Assembly: GCF_020520425.1 (NCBI RefSeq)
Contig: NC_079487.1
Location: 131,028,385-131,092,384, forward strand
Direction: 5' to 3'
Length of the DNA: 64,000 nt
Source: Spinacia oleracea
Lineage: Eukaryota > Streptophyta > Magnoliopsida > Caryophyllales > Amaranthaceae
The translations under genes were made by a program, and so were the position numbers. The notes beneath the pieces were generated by a model that was not told where the DNA came from, ran no database searches, and saw nothing but the letters and a program-made list of their open reading frames with translations. Numbering within the stretch: the first letter of the stretch is position 1; every line of letters begins with the position of its first letter. Below, piece after piece: positions 1-12,181 of this stretch.

Positions 1-1834
1 ATCGTTTTAATTATCTAAATATAGAATTCAAATTTATATATTTGCATAATGAGTTTATTAAATTTCAGATTTATTAATTTTGATTGAAATAAGAGTTTTA
101 ATTATTAAAACATGAATTTTAAGGTTTTAATAGTTTTGAAATCATGGTAGGATGATTATAAGTTATTGAAGTTATTGTTTTTATAATTTCAAACATGTTA
201 ATTATGTTTTGGAGTAGTTTGAAATTAGTTCATGTTGCTGGAAATTTAAAGAACGATGTTTTTATAGAGTTTTAATGAATTTCTAATCATTAATATAATA
301 ATTACTATGCTAGGAGGTTTAGCAGTTGAGTTTTGATGTTGGGGAATGTTCTAAATATGTTTAGGATGTATTTAGAATGCTTGGTTATGGTTGTGAATTA
401 GTAGAAGTTGATTGGGGATCTTTATTGGTTGTTTTAGGCGGAGAATTCTCTTTAGGCGACTTTTGAAAGTGTAAAGTGGCCTATCAGTTTGTTTACACAA
501 GGTACGTACATACCTGCGTGCTTGGAATGTGTGCTAATTGTTGAAATCATGTTGATATTATTGTTGAACTTGGTGATGTTGATATTATAGACAAACTTGG
601 TTATATGGAATGTGCATGTTTAATACTGTTGGACAAACTTATTGAACTTATTTTGCACTATAAGAACTGTAACATGTTAGTATGGATGTTTGATACAAAC
701 ATGTTGGTTGGGAACACTAGATTATTCTATATGATTGGGTTGGATCAATTGGTTGTTGTTCCCTTTCTATCTATTCACTACTTTATAAGGGCGGAGGACC
801 TTGTTTAGTAAGTTGAAACTCTATGCCCATATACAGGGTTGCTCATGGTTAAAGGAAAGGTTTGTTAAGTTGGAATGAGTCTTGATTGATGCTTTTATGA
901 TCACTTACTTAATTCCAAGATAAAAACAGTTGTGAACAAATGTGAATTGTCTGTCTTATGTAATGGTTGAGTCATAACGGAATCTCAATTTGTAAATCAT
1001 GTAAAGTGAAACTGAATAGCAATAGCTTTAGACTGTGCACGTCTGAAGTGACGGACAAACAGGAGTTGGGGTTCATGGTGGTAGCCCATGGCCTTTTCTG
1101 GGACCGGATTGATCACCGTGTCCTATTTTTATTTAAACGTTCCTCGATATCGCAGGTCACTAAGGTTACGGAGTCGCGCCCGTACCTCGTCTTCCTTAGT
1201 GAAGACTTCTGGATGGTCAACTCGGTCCATTGTCTATTTCAACTAAAATAATATTATGGTTATTAAGCCCAGCTTAGTCTAGTCAAGTATAATCGTCAAT
1301 TTATTATGTTTTGCCTGTCCTTACTTATATTTATTAGTATCATGTTAGGGTTGTTGGTTTGATAGTATCATGCTAGGATCGTTGTTGTTTTAGTATGTAG
1401 TACTCAGCTTTGCTGATTACGTGCTTTGTTTGTGTGTGTTGATCATGGATATGCCTTATTGATCCTGTGATGACCCATCCTTGGTGAGCAGTCTCTAAGG
1501 ATCAATAAGCGTTGCCCATCTACAGGTTTGAAGATGATGCATCATTGGGATCGGGATTAGAGAGCTTGTAGTTCTATTCGTTTAATTAAGTGATTTAATT
1601 TGTTAACTTGGATTTGAAATTTGTCGTACTATTCGTATTTCTTTAATTCAGTTAATTGGTTTGGACCTAATATGTAATAGATTATTTATGAACCTAAAAG
1701 TTAGTTTTATGTTTTCCGCTGCAAAATTCTGAATAAGCCGTAACGTTTTCACACGGGCGATAATGCCTTGATAATTCTCTACGTTTTATATTAAAAGATT
1801 ATTTTAGAAAAGAGAGAATTGTCGGGGTGTTACA
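1..1834. mobile_element. LTR of an LTR retrotransposon (gypsy-like), cut by window edge
   Basis: The stretch ends in GGGGTGTTACA at 1824-1834, which is the usual right-hand terminus of a plant Ty3/gypsy-type LTR (termini TGTAACACC...GGTGTTACA). No matching left terminus was found, so the element begins outside the window, and it could be a solo LTR or the end of a longer copy. Short open frames inside have no recognisable domain and are taken as chance. Fossil element; family assignment rests only on the terminus style. Confidence 0.5.
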
Positions 1835-3018
1835 CATAGAATGAAATGTTTGATTTTTTTTTATACTCTATATATTTAACTAATTTTAATTTCCCGTAAA
1901 AATTGAAATATGAAAAAATTTCCAAAAATGTTTGTACAACTTTATAATTAAGTCACAAAAATAATGACAAAGCAACCTATAATTTAATAGCAACATTTTA
2001 ATAAAATAGTTACAACAATTTTAAATGAACTAACGATCCATAACCTACAGTATCATGTATATTCAAATTTTCAATGCTAATATTTAAGGCATTAATGAAA
2101 ATTACTTTTAAAATTCATAAAAGTTAAGGTTTATTATTACGTCTTGTAGCTAGGTTTTATAATGTGTAATTAAAGATATATTTTAATACTCTGTAATAAA
2201 TTTATGTCACTAATTATTTTAGTAAACATTATTATGTCATTTATGGTTCCATAAATTTTTAAAATTTTATTTCATACCATTTAATTATTATTTTGGTAAA
2301 TATCTTAAATTTTTTAGAAATAATCTAATTAGAATTAAAAAAGTTCACTTTTTTAAATGAAATATTTCATGAAAATTTATTTTTGGTAAATGTAGTATTT
2401 TATATAATAATAATTTGATAATATTATGTTAAGTCCCCATTTTCCTTATTACATAAAATTTCCTCATTTATGTTGGCGAAATTATCGTTCTCCTTACAAA
2501 ATCGATCACCTAAATAATTTGGAATGACAAATCAAAAGTAAAATTTGTTTCTTTGTTAAATGAAATATTTCATTAAAAATTTAACTTTGGTAACTATATC
2601 TGTGTAGTATTCCACAAAAGAACTCAATATTTTTATGTTAAATTCCTATTTTAATTAATGTCTTAAAACTTTCTCATTTAAGAAAAATTGAAAGACTTGC
2701 CAACTGTAACGAACGATTTGGCGTCTTTGGAAAAACGCGTTGGCACAACTCTCGTGCCGCCGCCGCTAGTCTTTCACCAGCGACGAGTCCCGCCATTAGA
2801 ACCCCTGGAATGCAGTAAAAAAAAAGTGGAATTGACCACCACTGCTTCACCGGACTTCTCTCTAGTAACTAGCCAAGAAATCCTTGGTCGAGAATTCTTT
2901 ATTTACACTAATATAAACCTGGTCCACCCTAACTTAGCGTGGACCAGGACAGTGGAGTAATCTGGTTGGGAAATATGTGTTACTATCACGTTATAATTAT
3001 TTCTTGATTTAAATAATA
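1835..3018. other. AT-rich intergenic DNA
   Basis: No gene is supported. An open stretch near 2688-2960 begins with TTG rather than ATG and shows no domain. It contains a perfect 10-bp inverted repeat (2918-2927 with 2939-2948, loop 11 nt). Confidence 0.5.
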
Positions 3019-3307
3019 CTCTCTCCGTCCCAAATTACTTGTTACACTTACCTTTGCACAAAGTTTTAGGTGATACGTGATTGTTTGGTTATCAATTGTT
3101 ATTTTATTAAAAAAAATAGATGTGAAAGGAGTTAGTGAGGTATTTTTTTTAATTGAATGAGAGATGGTGTGGTGACAAAAAAAAAAAGTTAGTGGGAAGA
3201 GAGAGACAATAAAACAATTGTGGGGTCATTCCTAATTTAAAGGTGTAATAACTAATATAGGACGGATGAAAATGGAAAGTGTAACAAGTAATCTGGGACG
3301 AAGGGAG
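3019..3307. mobile_element. Stowaway-type MITE (Tc1/mariner)
   Basis: A 289-bp element has terminal inverted repeats of the CTCYCTCCGTCCCA type (left CTCTCTCCGTCCCAAATTAC, right arm ending GGGACGAAGGGAG) and is flanked by TA on both sides, the Stowaway target duplication. No coding capacity. Confidence 0.85.
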
Positions 3308-3753
3308 TAACTATATGCGTATTACATTAACAATGTGTTTTAAAGAGTTACTATATGTTTTCTAGAGTTTATATGCGATTTGTGTCTAGCCCAATTTATA
3401 TACATTTTAATTTTTTTTAATTTTTCAAAATTTCAGATATGCATTCTGTTCATTTCTCTCTCTTTATTTATTACACCCCACCTTCAACCCCTAAAATGAC
3501 ATGGTCCCCGCTTATTTCACCTATTAAAATATCTATCAAACTCCACTTTATTTCATTCAATTATTCTTCTTAATACCCGTATTCGAACAAGTATATCCCT
3601 TACATATGGAGGGGTTACAACTTAGACGAAGGGTAGGGCCCACTCATGCAAAGATGCCCATCCTTACTTCAATTCATGCCGTTATAAAAGCCCAACCTCC
3701 CCACTAAAAAATAGTTGCTCTCCTTTTATGCTCCACTAAACTCTCCTTACAAT
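3308..3753 (+). promoter_or_regulatory. Upstream region and TATA box of the small basic-protein gene
   Basis: A TATA motif (TTATAAAAG) lies at about 3682-3690, some 65 bp before the first ATG at 3754, a normal plant core-promoter spacing that predicts transcription starting near 3715. The rest is AT-rich with no recognised element. Confidence 0.5.
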
Positions 3754-4155
3754 ATGGCTTCGTTTTACTCCGATGCCCTCCTACATAAACAACCCCTTGC
3801 CACCCACTCTACCACCGTCACTTGGCCAAAACGCCCGAAGATCCGACTACACAGGCGTGGCCGGAGACTCCCAACAGTCCACCTTGGCACGAGTAGTAAA
3901 CCCCGTAGAGGCTTCTTCCTAGCTCGATTTTTACGACGAATACGTGTTAGATGGCTAAGGCTACAACATTCTTGTACGTTAAAGAAGCTTAAGAAATATT
4001 ATAGGTCATTAATCAAAGATTTAATTGAAGCAAATGCGGCGGCGGATTATCAACAAAGAGTTTTTATGGATACTTCTTTTGCTGTTCCTGTTGTTGGAGC
4101 TTCTTTTTCTACCTACCATGGTGGTATGGGCAACCCCAGATCTATCTTGATATGA
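3754..4155 (+). CDS. Small basic plant protein of unknown function (133 aa)
   Basis: An intronless frame starts at the ATG at 3754 (MASFYSDALL) and ends in TGA. The frame continues upstream only with non-ATG codons. The protein has a very basic middle (residues ~25-75, many Arg/Lys, including RRIRVRWLRL), a motif LKKYYRSLIKDLIEA, and a C-terminal AVPVVGASFS segment. From memory, this LKKYYRxLIKD...AVPVxG arrangement matches a family of small uncharacterised angiosperm proteins, but I cannot name a function. No signal peptide or membrane helix is evident. A TATA box sits about 65 bp upstream. The TATA box, the compositional contrast with its AT-rich surroundings and the family-like motif make it a probable real gene. 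Confidence 0.7.
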   Translation: MASFYSDALLHKQPLATHSTTVTWPKRPKIRLHRRGRRLPTVHLGTSSKPRRGFFLARFLRRIRVRWLRLQHSCTLKKLKKYYRSLIKDLIEANAAADYQQRVFMDTSFAVPVVGASFSTYHGGMGNPRSILI

Positions 4156-5638
4156 TCCAACATTTCCAAACTCATTTTAATATTGATTTTGGAACCATCA
4201 AGGTTCTTTTAGTATATTTTATACGTCATTTTATCATTTCTCACACATATTTTTAAGTTTTTATTTAATTTGTAACGCATTGATATTGTAAAGTGATGGT
4301 ATTTTATATTGTGTGCCAATGGTATCATAAACTAGTCCGTATCTCATAAAATAATATTTAGGGTATTTATTGACATTGTTGAATGATTTATATTCAGGTT
4401 CAAAATAACTTAGCTAAAATGTAGGACTTCTAAGTAGATGATTGTGTACCATCATCACTAAACTTATGAGTAAATTTATATTGATAACCTGTAAATTTGT
4501 AAGGGACCCATAAAGTATTAAGTATTAAAAAAGGTCAACTGCCTAGGTCATTGGGCCTTTAAGTTAGCTTTCTTAATTACTTAATTAGTGGTAGCAAACA
4601 CATGCAATTTTGTGTTGCGTAATGCTATATTTGTTGTTACTGGCACTGCTATAAAATATTGGTTAATGTTAGCTGATGAGTCAATATCATGTGCTTGGTT
4701 TTCGATATATCGAAGCAATATATGACTAGCAACATTATTTTACTCCCAATAATTTGCTTGTTTTAGGATCTCATCTAGCCTACTCTTTAATACGTTTTTC
4801 TCTTGATTGTATATCTAAGGTCCGGTGTGATAGAGTTATGAGAAAGCTTGATTGTATTGATGTTAATGTTGGAGTATTTATACAAGTCTAAGAATATTAC
4901 AAAGTCAATAATTTCCTAAATAAGAAGATATCCTATAATAATATCTATACAAATATAAAATATTGTGATTGATTATAATCCATCACTTACTACAATCAAG
5001 GATATATAATCTCCTTGATATTATCCTCAATACGGTGCACCTGAGTGTATTTTGACAAATGATAAACTTAAGGAAGATTTTCACTTCTTCCCAGCAAATC
5101 AACTTTGAGAAATGTTGATTTCCTTAGAAGAAGTGAAATTTTTCCTTGAATTTATTACCTCCCGTACATTTTCCCTTAAATGATGTTGTTGACTTTGTAC
5201 GTATTGAGGAGGTCATTTATGTAAACAACATTTTAGGTTTTTCCCTACATGTTTGTCGCTAATTCAACTACGTTAAATTAAGAATATTTCCTCTAGTTTT
5301 ACCTAAAAATACAAATAAAACTTGGCTAATTTCCCTTCATCCAATTTACTAGTATTATATACTCTATTTAGAAGGTACGACAGACGTTAGTAGTAGGTAG
5401 CTAGTATGATAAGCTTTTATGTTTTTCATTGTAAGCATTATTGTGCGGAAGCATCTGGCCATCGTAGGCCGTGAACGGGCGCCCTTTGCGTTTCCCTCAA
5501 GTAGTCAAGTACTCAAGTGTGTCTAACTTTATGCTATTTAATTTCTAGCTTAGTATTACTACCAAGCTTCGCAATTAGTTTTAATCACTACTTGCTTCTA
5601 ATATGTATGTACTCCGTACTTGATAAGGAGCGAGAATC
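4156..5638. other. Intergenic DNA, possible LTR fragment
   Basis: No gene is supported. About 4825-5040 resembles a copia-type LTR in composition (short AT-rich stretch with a GATAGAG start), but no terminal pair was found, so it is not called as an element. Confidence 0.4.
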
Positions 5639-8074
5639 TAATCTAATATATATAAATAAAGGGGAGTTTTTTGGAGAGTATTTAGAGCGTCCACGTAGGA
5701 TTTTCATGTCATCACACACTAATATTTTAGGTTTATCAAAAAATAAAATTAAATAATATATTAGAGCCCTGCCATAATTAAATTTCGTTAGAATGTTAGG
5801 CACCAAATCCTACGTCTACCTTTTCGTATATTATGTTAGAGTCCTGGCACCAAACAAAATTGTTGGAATGTTAGCACCAATCCTACGGCCATATATATAT
5901 ATATATTATATTAACAAATATTTTAGCTTATGATAAAGATTAGATTCCAACAAAATTTATCCTATTTCTACCAGCTTTTTGTATATATATCCCTCTATTT
6001 CTTTAAATTACCCATGACTTCATTATGCCTTAACGAGTTTGTCCCAACATCTCTTCTTCTACCTCCTCCTCCTCCTTATCCTCTACCACCTCATGTTGTT
6101 GTCGTAGGAAGATGGTATTTTTATGGTACCAAAGCCATGATATAAGCGAACCCCGTGCGGTTGTGTCAGGATTTGTGTCTTTTACACGATGTGGGGTGTT
6201 ATGTTCTGGTTGAGAGCTTCTTGGTTAGGAGGATTCTGGTTAGGAGGATTGATGAGATTTTGATTAAGAAGTACAACTTGAAGCGTATGAATACGATTCA
6301 ATGTAAATGGGATTGATTTGTAATCTTCTGTAAAAATGTCCTAATTCACTAATTGTATTGTACGTAAAGCTTCATTAATTAATGGATACACACAAGAATG
6401 TACCGATGTACGCTTGATGTTTAAAACAATTACTCCATGCTATTATACTTCTCCCTCCGTTTCATAAAATTCATCACTTTTACATTATGCGCGCTCCTAA
6501 ATCGTGTATTAGTAAAATCTAGATTTTAGTCGTTTATTAAATTGTTCATTTAAAATAAAAATTTTATTACAATTGTTAAATTTTATATATTAGATTAGAT
6601 TAGTTTTTTATTTTGAATTGAATTGAATTGAATTTTAGATTTATTTTTAATTAGTATAGTGTTTAATTTTAAATGGAATTGTATATATAATTAATTAGTT
6701 CATTAAAAATATCTACGTGGCAAAACAATCCAATACGAAAAGTGAGTCAAATAATTAATAGGCTATACTCAGTCTTAAAGTTTTTTATTTTAAAAAGGAA
6801 AAATAATCAAGAAAAAAAGATAGAATAGTCAAATTAATAGTACGATTAATTTATATTTTGAGATAATTATCAAGCATGTAATAGAGTTTTATTTACATTA
6901 AACCTTTGATATTTGGATCAATATTTATATCATAATTTTGAGTTATGATAATTATTATCATCATCATAAATTGGAATGGATAGGTAGCATAGTTAATATA
7001 AATTATTATCTTTAAAGTTCAAAAAGAAAAAAAAAACAATCAACTAACTACTACGTCGAAAATGAAGCAACAAAAAGAGTATATACTTATACAAAATATA
7101 TGTAATGATTTTGTTGAGATCACATGAATAACGAGTCCTGTCGTATTTAGAAACTGATAATAAAGTTTTCGTTGGAGACAAATGAGCTTCAAACCCCTTA
7201 ATATGATAAGAGGCAGATTTCAACAAACCACTTAATATGATAACATGATAAGAGATAGATTTCAACATATAAATATATTTTATTATCTTATGAATGTGAT
7301 AAAAGATAAGAGATTACAACAAACATGTGAATACATTTTTTTGTTTTGCCTGAAAAGTGCAATGTTCAGTAGTTAATTTTTCCAATGCCATAGTAATTTT
7401 GGACCTTTTGGTGATGTCTTTTATTTATGGACATTATGGTTGTGTTGACTCGCCTAGGTCTCTTTAAGCAAGGAAAGAAATAGGTGTGAGCTTAAGTGGA
7501 CGCCTAATATAAAGAGGATTTCAATGACATCTCACTTCAGAAGTAACAAATAAATCAGAAGAATATCAGTAATTACTCTTATTACTCTTAACTACAAAGT
7601 ATTCCCTCCGTCTCTTTTTGTTTTTTTTACGTTTGCTATTTTTCACGCGTTTTAACGAATAATTAATTTGCATTAAAATTTCTCAACTTTTTTATTTAAA
7701 CGAGATAAATTACGTTTACTTATAATGTTTTCACTTTTATCAACATTTTGATATTGGGAAATGAGAAAAATTTAATGCCGCAATGGAAAAATGTGAGAAA
7801 TTAAATGACCCAATGAATTTGATTGGTTGAAATAATAATCTTACTAGAGTTGTCCCATGAACTAATCATTTTATAAGTTCATTTTTTCTATGAGTGTAAT
7901 ATTTTAAATCGATCTTAAGAAAATATTTATGCTCCAGTTTGAATAGGGACCTATTTTTAACTTTTCATTATAGGCATAATTTATAAAAAACACCTATGTA
8001 TAAATGACGACATGATAAGTCAAAGATGTACGAAAATTGACAAACCCGTGCATCGCACGGGCTTCAAAACTAGT
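5639..8074 (+). mobile_element. Candidate degenerate Helitron (5' end near 5639, 3' end at 8074)
   Basis: The left end reads TCTAATCTAATATATATAAA after an A, the same 5' terminus as other Helitron pieces here (12182 on plus, ~42068 on minus). The right end at 8045-8074 has a perfect hairpin, CCCGTGC-ATC-GCACGGG, followed by CTAGT then T, the standard Helitron 3' end. Whether both ends belong to one 2.4-kb element is uncertain. Stowaway-like half-ends at ~6453 and ~7604 (CTCCCTCCGT words without partners) suggest later insertions and loss. No Rep/helicase coding sequence is present, so it would be non-autonomous. Confidence 0.55.
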
Positions 8075-8259
8075 TAACTAATATAGAGTGAGATTTAACG
8101 CCATATCCTAAAATTACGAAATGGCTCCATAAAACGAAGAATACGTACTAATTTACTATGTAGCACGTCATTTTATTAGCCTTGTTTTTTTGGTGTAGAG
8201 AGAGCCACAAAGGACAAGGCGACAAATGTTGTAGATGAGATTCGGTCTCAGTTCTTCAG

Positions 8260-8650
8260 TACGGGTGGACACGAGCCGAACAGAACCGGATTCTAATATG
8301 GCACGGATTGGTTTGGTTAATTTTTCCCGAGTTCGAACTCGAGCTCGAACTTGTCTCGCGCTTAAAAATCCTTATCGAGCGAGGCTTGACAAGAATTCTT
8401 CGAGTTCAACCGAGTTTCAAGCTTTTTCGAGCTTTGATTCGATAAACCGATATACCATATTCTACCAACATGTACAATAGTATTATTAATAGTATTTTGG
8501 TTCATTAAGTAAGAGTTTGGTTCGTTTAGTTATCGAACCATAAATTTAAGCTCAACCTTGATTCATTTACAAAAGAATCGAGCTCGAGCTGAACTTTTAT
8601 CGATCCAATTCCGAGTTGTTCACGAACAATCATGTTCATGTCCACCCCTA
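8260..8650. mobile_element. hAT-like MITE with GAGCTCGAGC-word interior
   Basis: Inverted termini GGGTGGACACGA (left) and TCATGTCCACCC (right) bound a 391-bp stretch built from repeats of the words TTCGAGCTCGAG and TCGAGTTC. No clean 8-bp target duplication could be read, so the exact ends are approximate. An open frame across it has the same repetitive composition and is not a gene. Confidence 0.5.
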
Positions 8651-8671
8651 GTACCACCCATCAAAATTTTA

Positions 8672-8950
8672 CACTACAAAAATTTGTATCTTTTATGACA
8701 ACCTAATAACGACGGGTAAAAATCCCGTCGCAAAAGCCCGCAAAAGGGCTTTTGCGACGGGGATAACAACCCAACAAAGACGGGAACAACCGTCGTAAAT
8801 GTCTTTTACGACGGATTAACGACGGGATTTTCCATTAACGACGGCCCCCTTTTATGACGGATTCGCGACGGAAAATCCCGTCGTTAATCAACAATTATTG
8901 ACCTTTAGCGACGGAATTTCCCGTTGTTAATAGTACAATTTCTTGTAGTG
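8672..8950. mobile_element. CACTA-type MITE, 279 bp
   Basis: The element starts CACTACAAAAA and ends TTCTTGTAGTG, flanked by a perfect 3-bp target duplication TTA, as CACTA (CMC/EnSpm) elements make. The interior is filled with GACGG / CCGTCG words in both orientations, typical of CACTA subterminal binding repeats. It has no transposase. Confidence 0.9.
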
Positions 8951-9166
8951 TTACCAATTAAGCTAATTGACATCCACATCGTATTAACCTTGTTTTAATT
9001 GTGTAAAACATTCTTTTCGCATAACTCATATCATGATTCCACCCAAATAACATAAAAAATTATCAAAAACTCAACTTTGTATACGTAGGGCGTAGTTTTA
9101 TAATTTGGGGTAGCGAAATACGTGAATATTATATTATATTATATACTCCGTACTTCATACTTCGTA

Positions 9167-9493
9167 CTCCCTCCGTCCCGGAATACTTGACCTGTTTTCC
9201 TTATCGGGCCGTCCCTTAATACTTGACCTGTTTCTAAAAATGGAAATATTCTAACAATATTATATTATTTCTCACTCCACCCCTATTAACCCACCTACCC
9301 CTACTCCATACAAAAAATAATTAAAAATTCAACCCCTACTCTCCCCCAACCCCACCTCTTAACCCACCTCCCACTAACTATATTAAAATAATACCCCACT
9401 ATCATCTACTACCTATTAAATTAAATAAGTCAATTCAAGTCCCTTAAACTCTGTGCCGGTCAAACCGGGTCGAGTATTCCAGGACGGAGGGAG
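9167..9493. mobile_element. Stowaway-type MITE, family A copy 1
   Basis: A 327-bp element with TIR CTCCCTCCGTCCCGGAATAC and its inverse at the right end, flanked by TA. Its sequence closely matches, in inverted orientation, the element at 50379-50706 inside a subtilase intron. Confidence 0.9.
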
Positions 9494-10323
9494 TATATAA
9501 CTTTCCTAGAAAAAAGGTTGGCACAAAACACAATTAAGATATGGACAGATGAGATCGGCAAGAGTATGGCCGAGATGACTACGAAACGCAATAGAGTCGT
9601 CTTTCATAACTCAGATATTCAACAACTAATTTGATAATATACTCTTAACTCACAAATTAGCATCAATCTAAAGATAATATGACAAAAGTTATGATTACAA
9701 CGTATTAAAATATTGTAACTGGTGAATTATAGACAATAATAGATTGTTCTACGTAGGTAATATTTTAACACCATCAATTTCTGGCTCTTACATTTCTAAG
9801 GGGTCAAAATTCACTATTTTTACTAACACCCTAGTCCGACATGAAAGTTAAGTTATGATGAACAAAGAAAAGTGTTCATAGCATTTTTAAGAGGAACATT
9901 CTAAGATTTTATTCGAGTTTTCCTCAAGGAGTAAAGTACTAAAATATACGGAATCCGAATCTTTTGCCCTACAATCTATGTGCTACATGTGTGTCATTTA
10001 ATTTTTCGCATTGGTTAATATTAATATCATTTTAGATATAAAAATAAAATTGGTTGACTGATTACAAATATCAACCAATAGAATAAAGTGGCATGCAATT
10101 TGCATATGGAATACAGTATTTTGGCTCAGGAGAGTGAGGTATACGTACTTAGATTAATCTACATAGGTCAAGTAAACTAACGAGGCAGAGAAAGGAGATG
10201 ACATGAAGTTTCCATTAAAGAATTAGAACCACCGATTGTCATTACATACAATTATACAACTCTACGTAACATGATAATTAATACTCGCAATGCTAATCGT
10301 ATGTGCTTACGTAAGGAGTGCTT
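9494..10323. other. Intergenic DNA, nothing recognised
   Basis: AT-rich, no supported gene or element. Confidence 0.5.
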
Positions 10324-10364
10324 AAGTTCTGACCCTTTTTTTTTGACGGGAAGTTCTGACCCTT
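10324..10364 (-). mobile_element. Minimal retroposon scar (13-bp insert, 14-bp TSD)
   Basis: The 14-mer AAGTTCTGACCCTT occurs at 10324-10337 and again at 10351-10364, enclosing TTTTTTTGACGGG. On the minus strand this is CCCGTC plus a poly(A) run, as left by an extremely 5'-truncated LINE or SINE insertion with its target-site duplication. Confidence 0.6.
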
Positions 10365-11029
10365 AACAAATTTTACATATTATATTAAGGTTGCAATTTA
10401 TGTTTAATTAATAGATGCTATCTCTATAGATAGATCTTTACCATGATATCAGTTTTTAGCCAAAATTTGTACGACTATGCTCCTTTATTTCAACGGAAAA
10501 TAGTTTTTTGTAGAAAACACAATTGTAAAATAGTTTCCTAAAATAGTTTCCTTTTTTTTCCCTTGCGAGAATAGCTAGTGAGAAAAAAGAGAACAGAAGT
10601 AGAAAGGATAAGATAGATGGGAGCTAGGACAAAAACAAATATGTATAGTATTGGAGTAACCGTTCTTTCCAAAGGAAAAATGGTTTCCACCCTTGCAAAA
10701 CTTTAGAAAAATGTTTTCCACCAACCCTAACAAACAGAGGAAAAAGGAAAATTTGTTTTCGGAGAAAATTTTTCGTCGAACCAAACAAACCTTAATGGAA
10801 AATCAAATTAATTTTAGTACTTTTATTCTTGAAATTATGTGCATAATTATACTAATGGAAATAGGCTAATTATACTTATCTTCTAAATATAACAAGACTT
10901 TAAATGTTCAATCTTTAACAAAAGTGTTTGTTGGTCGGAAAATAGGTTTGCCCGCATAAAACTACTCACTTAAAACTCTTTGCTGAAAGTGGTTTGTGTT
11001 TTCTTTTTTCATTTAACCAAACTAATCCG
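10365..11029. other. Intergenic DNA
   Basis: No gene seen. 10480-10800 is rich in GGAAAA/TTTTCC words and may be a degraded DNA transposon, but its ends could not be fixed. Confidence 0.4.
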
Positions 11030-12000
11030 GCTTTCTAGTAAAAGTAGGCCGAAAATACCCCTCTTGAACTGCACTCCTTACACGATCATCCGCCTTATGA
11101 ACATGTTCTCAATTAACCTTATAGATAATGCTCCTGTAGAAAAACCTACCTAGTTGTCGTATCTTGTAAATCGTCTAATGTTGATGAATATCCAGTGTTT
11201 GATACTTTTGTAAGGACGAGATAAGGATATAAGAGTCTGTTAAAATTAAGACCGAGTCAATCGAGCAAGACTCACGGTGGCACGCGGTGGCTTCAGCATA
11301 TGCCGCAGAATGTGACATGCCCCAAGCACAGGATCCAGAATGAGCTATTGTATCGACCACCTTGTTCCAATATGGTGATAGTCTTTATTCCAGGTTGCAT
11401 CAACCTGTAAATGAAAAGGGGTATGGCCATCCGCTTGTCACCCTATTTCAACCTTCCAATTAAAACCCCGGAGGCTGCATAGGGATTACATCAGTAAGAC
11501 CGAAAATCAAACAATGTCGTTGTCTAAACTTTAAAAGGGTCCCCAGCTGCTGCAAAATCCTCCTGAATATGGGTGACCACAATGTCAAAACTTCATATCT
11601 GATTCCAGAACACTCTATTATTCCGAGTAATCGAAAGAGCCCGACCATAAAGATAAATAAAATATAGCACTCTCTGACCATTATTCCCATCCGAGCTGAT
11701 AAATAACATGATATAATAGAGAATCCATTATTGAAAGGAAAGATTCTCATCATAATTAGAGTGAATGCTTAAATATTCACTCATCCAAACCTGTTGCGCT
11801 AAGAGACACAAACAAAACACACGTTGTAGATCTTCCTCCTTTAAACCACAATGTGTGCACGTAACTTCGATATGTATTTCACGATCCAGGATATTAGTGC
11901 AAATTGCTAGTCCACTCAAGAAACACTTCCAATGGAAAGGTTTCCATTTTTTCGGGATTTAAACCCCTTACAAGATTTTAAAGAAATTCGTTGGGGATTG
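11030..12000 (-). pseudogene. LINE (L1-like) fragment: zf-RVT and RNase H region
   Basis: The minus strand encodes, in broken frames, the C-terminal part of a plant LINE ORF2. Around 11940-11760 there is a zinc-binding reverse-transcriptase tail (KPFHWKCFLSGLA, then CTHCGLKEEDLQRVFCLC and AQQVW, the zf-RVT pattern). Around 11360-11060 there is an RNase H-like segment (AYAEATACHRESC, then LILTDS with the conserved Asp). Frames change several times, and neither the reverse-transcriptase core nor the endonuclease is seen, so this is a decayed 5'-truncated copy. Family calls come from motif pattern only. Confidence 0.7.
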
Positions 12001-12181
12001 CGAAGTATCCAGGGATAGGTGTTTTCCCTGCGCGCGAATCACACATGAAAGCATAACCTGACTTCACATGAAAGTGGTTTGTGAAAGCAAGGAGAAAATG
12101 TTTATCTGGTGTACGTTAAAAGTGGTCAAATTTTCTACTTTGCCGAGGGTGAACAATTAACCAATAGACAATTACAAAAAG

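Noticed and set aside
2688-2960. 90-codon open stretch
   Set aside because: Starts with TTG, no ATG, no domain, and lies between transposons.
4825-5040. Possible copia-type LTR
   Set aside because: Composition only; no paired termini or target duplication seen.
8235-8480. 81-codon open stretch rich in Ser/Arg
   Set aside because: It is the word-repeat interior of a hAT-like MITE read in one frame.
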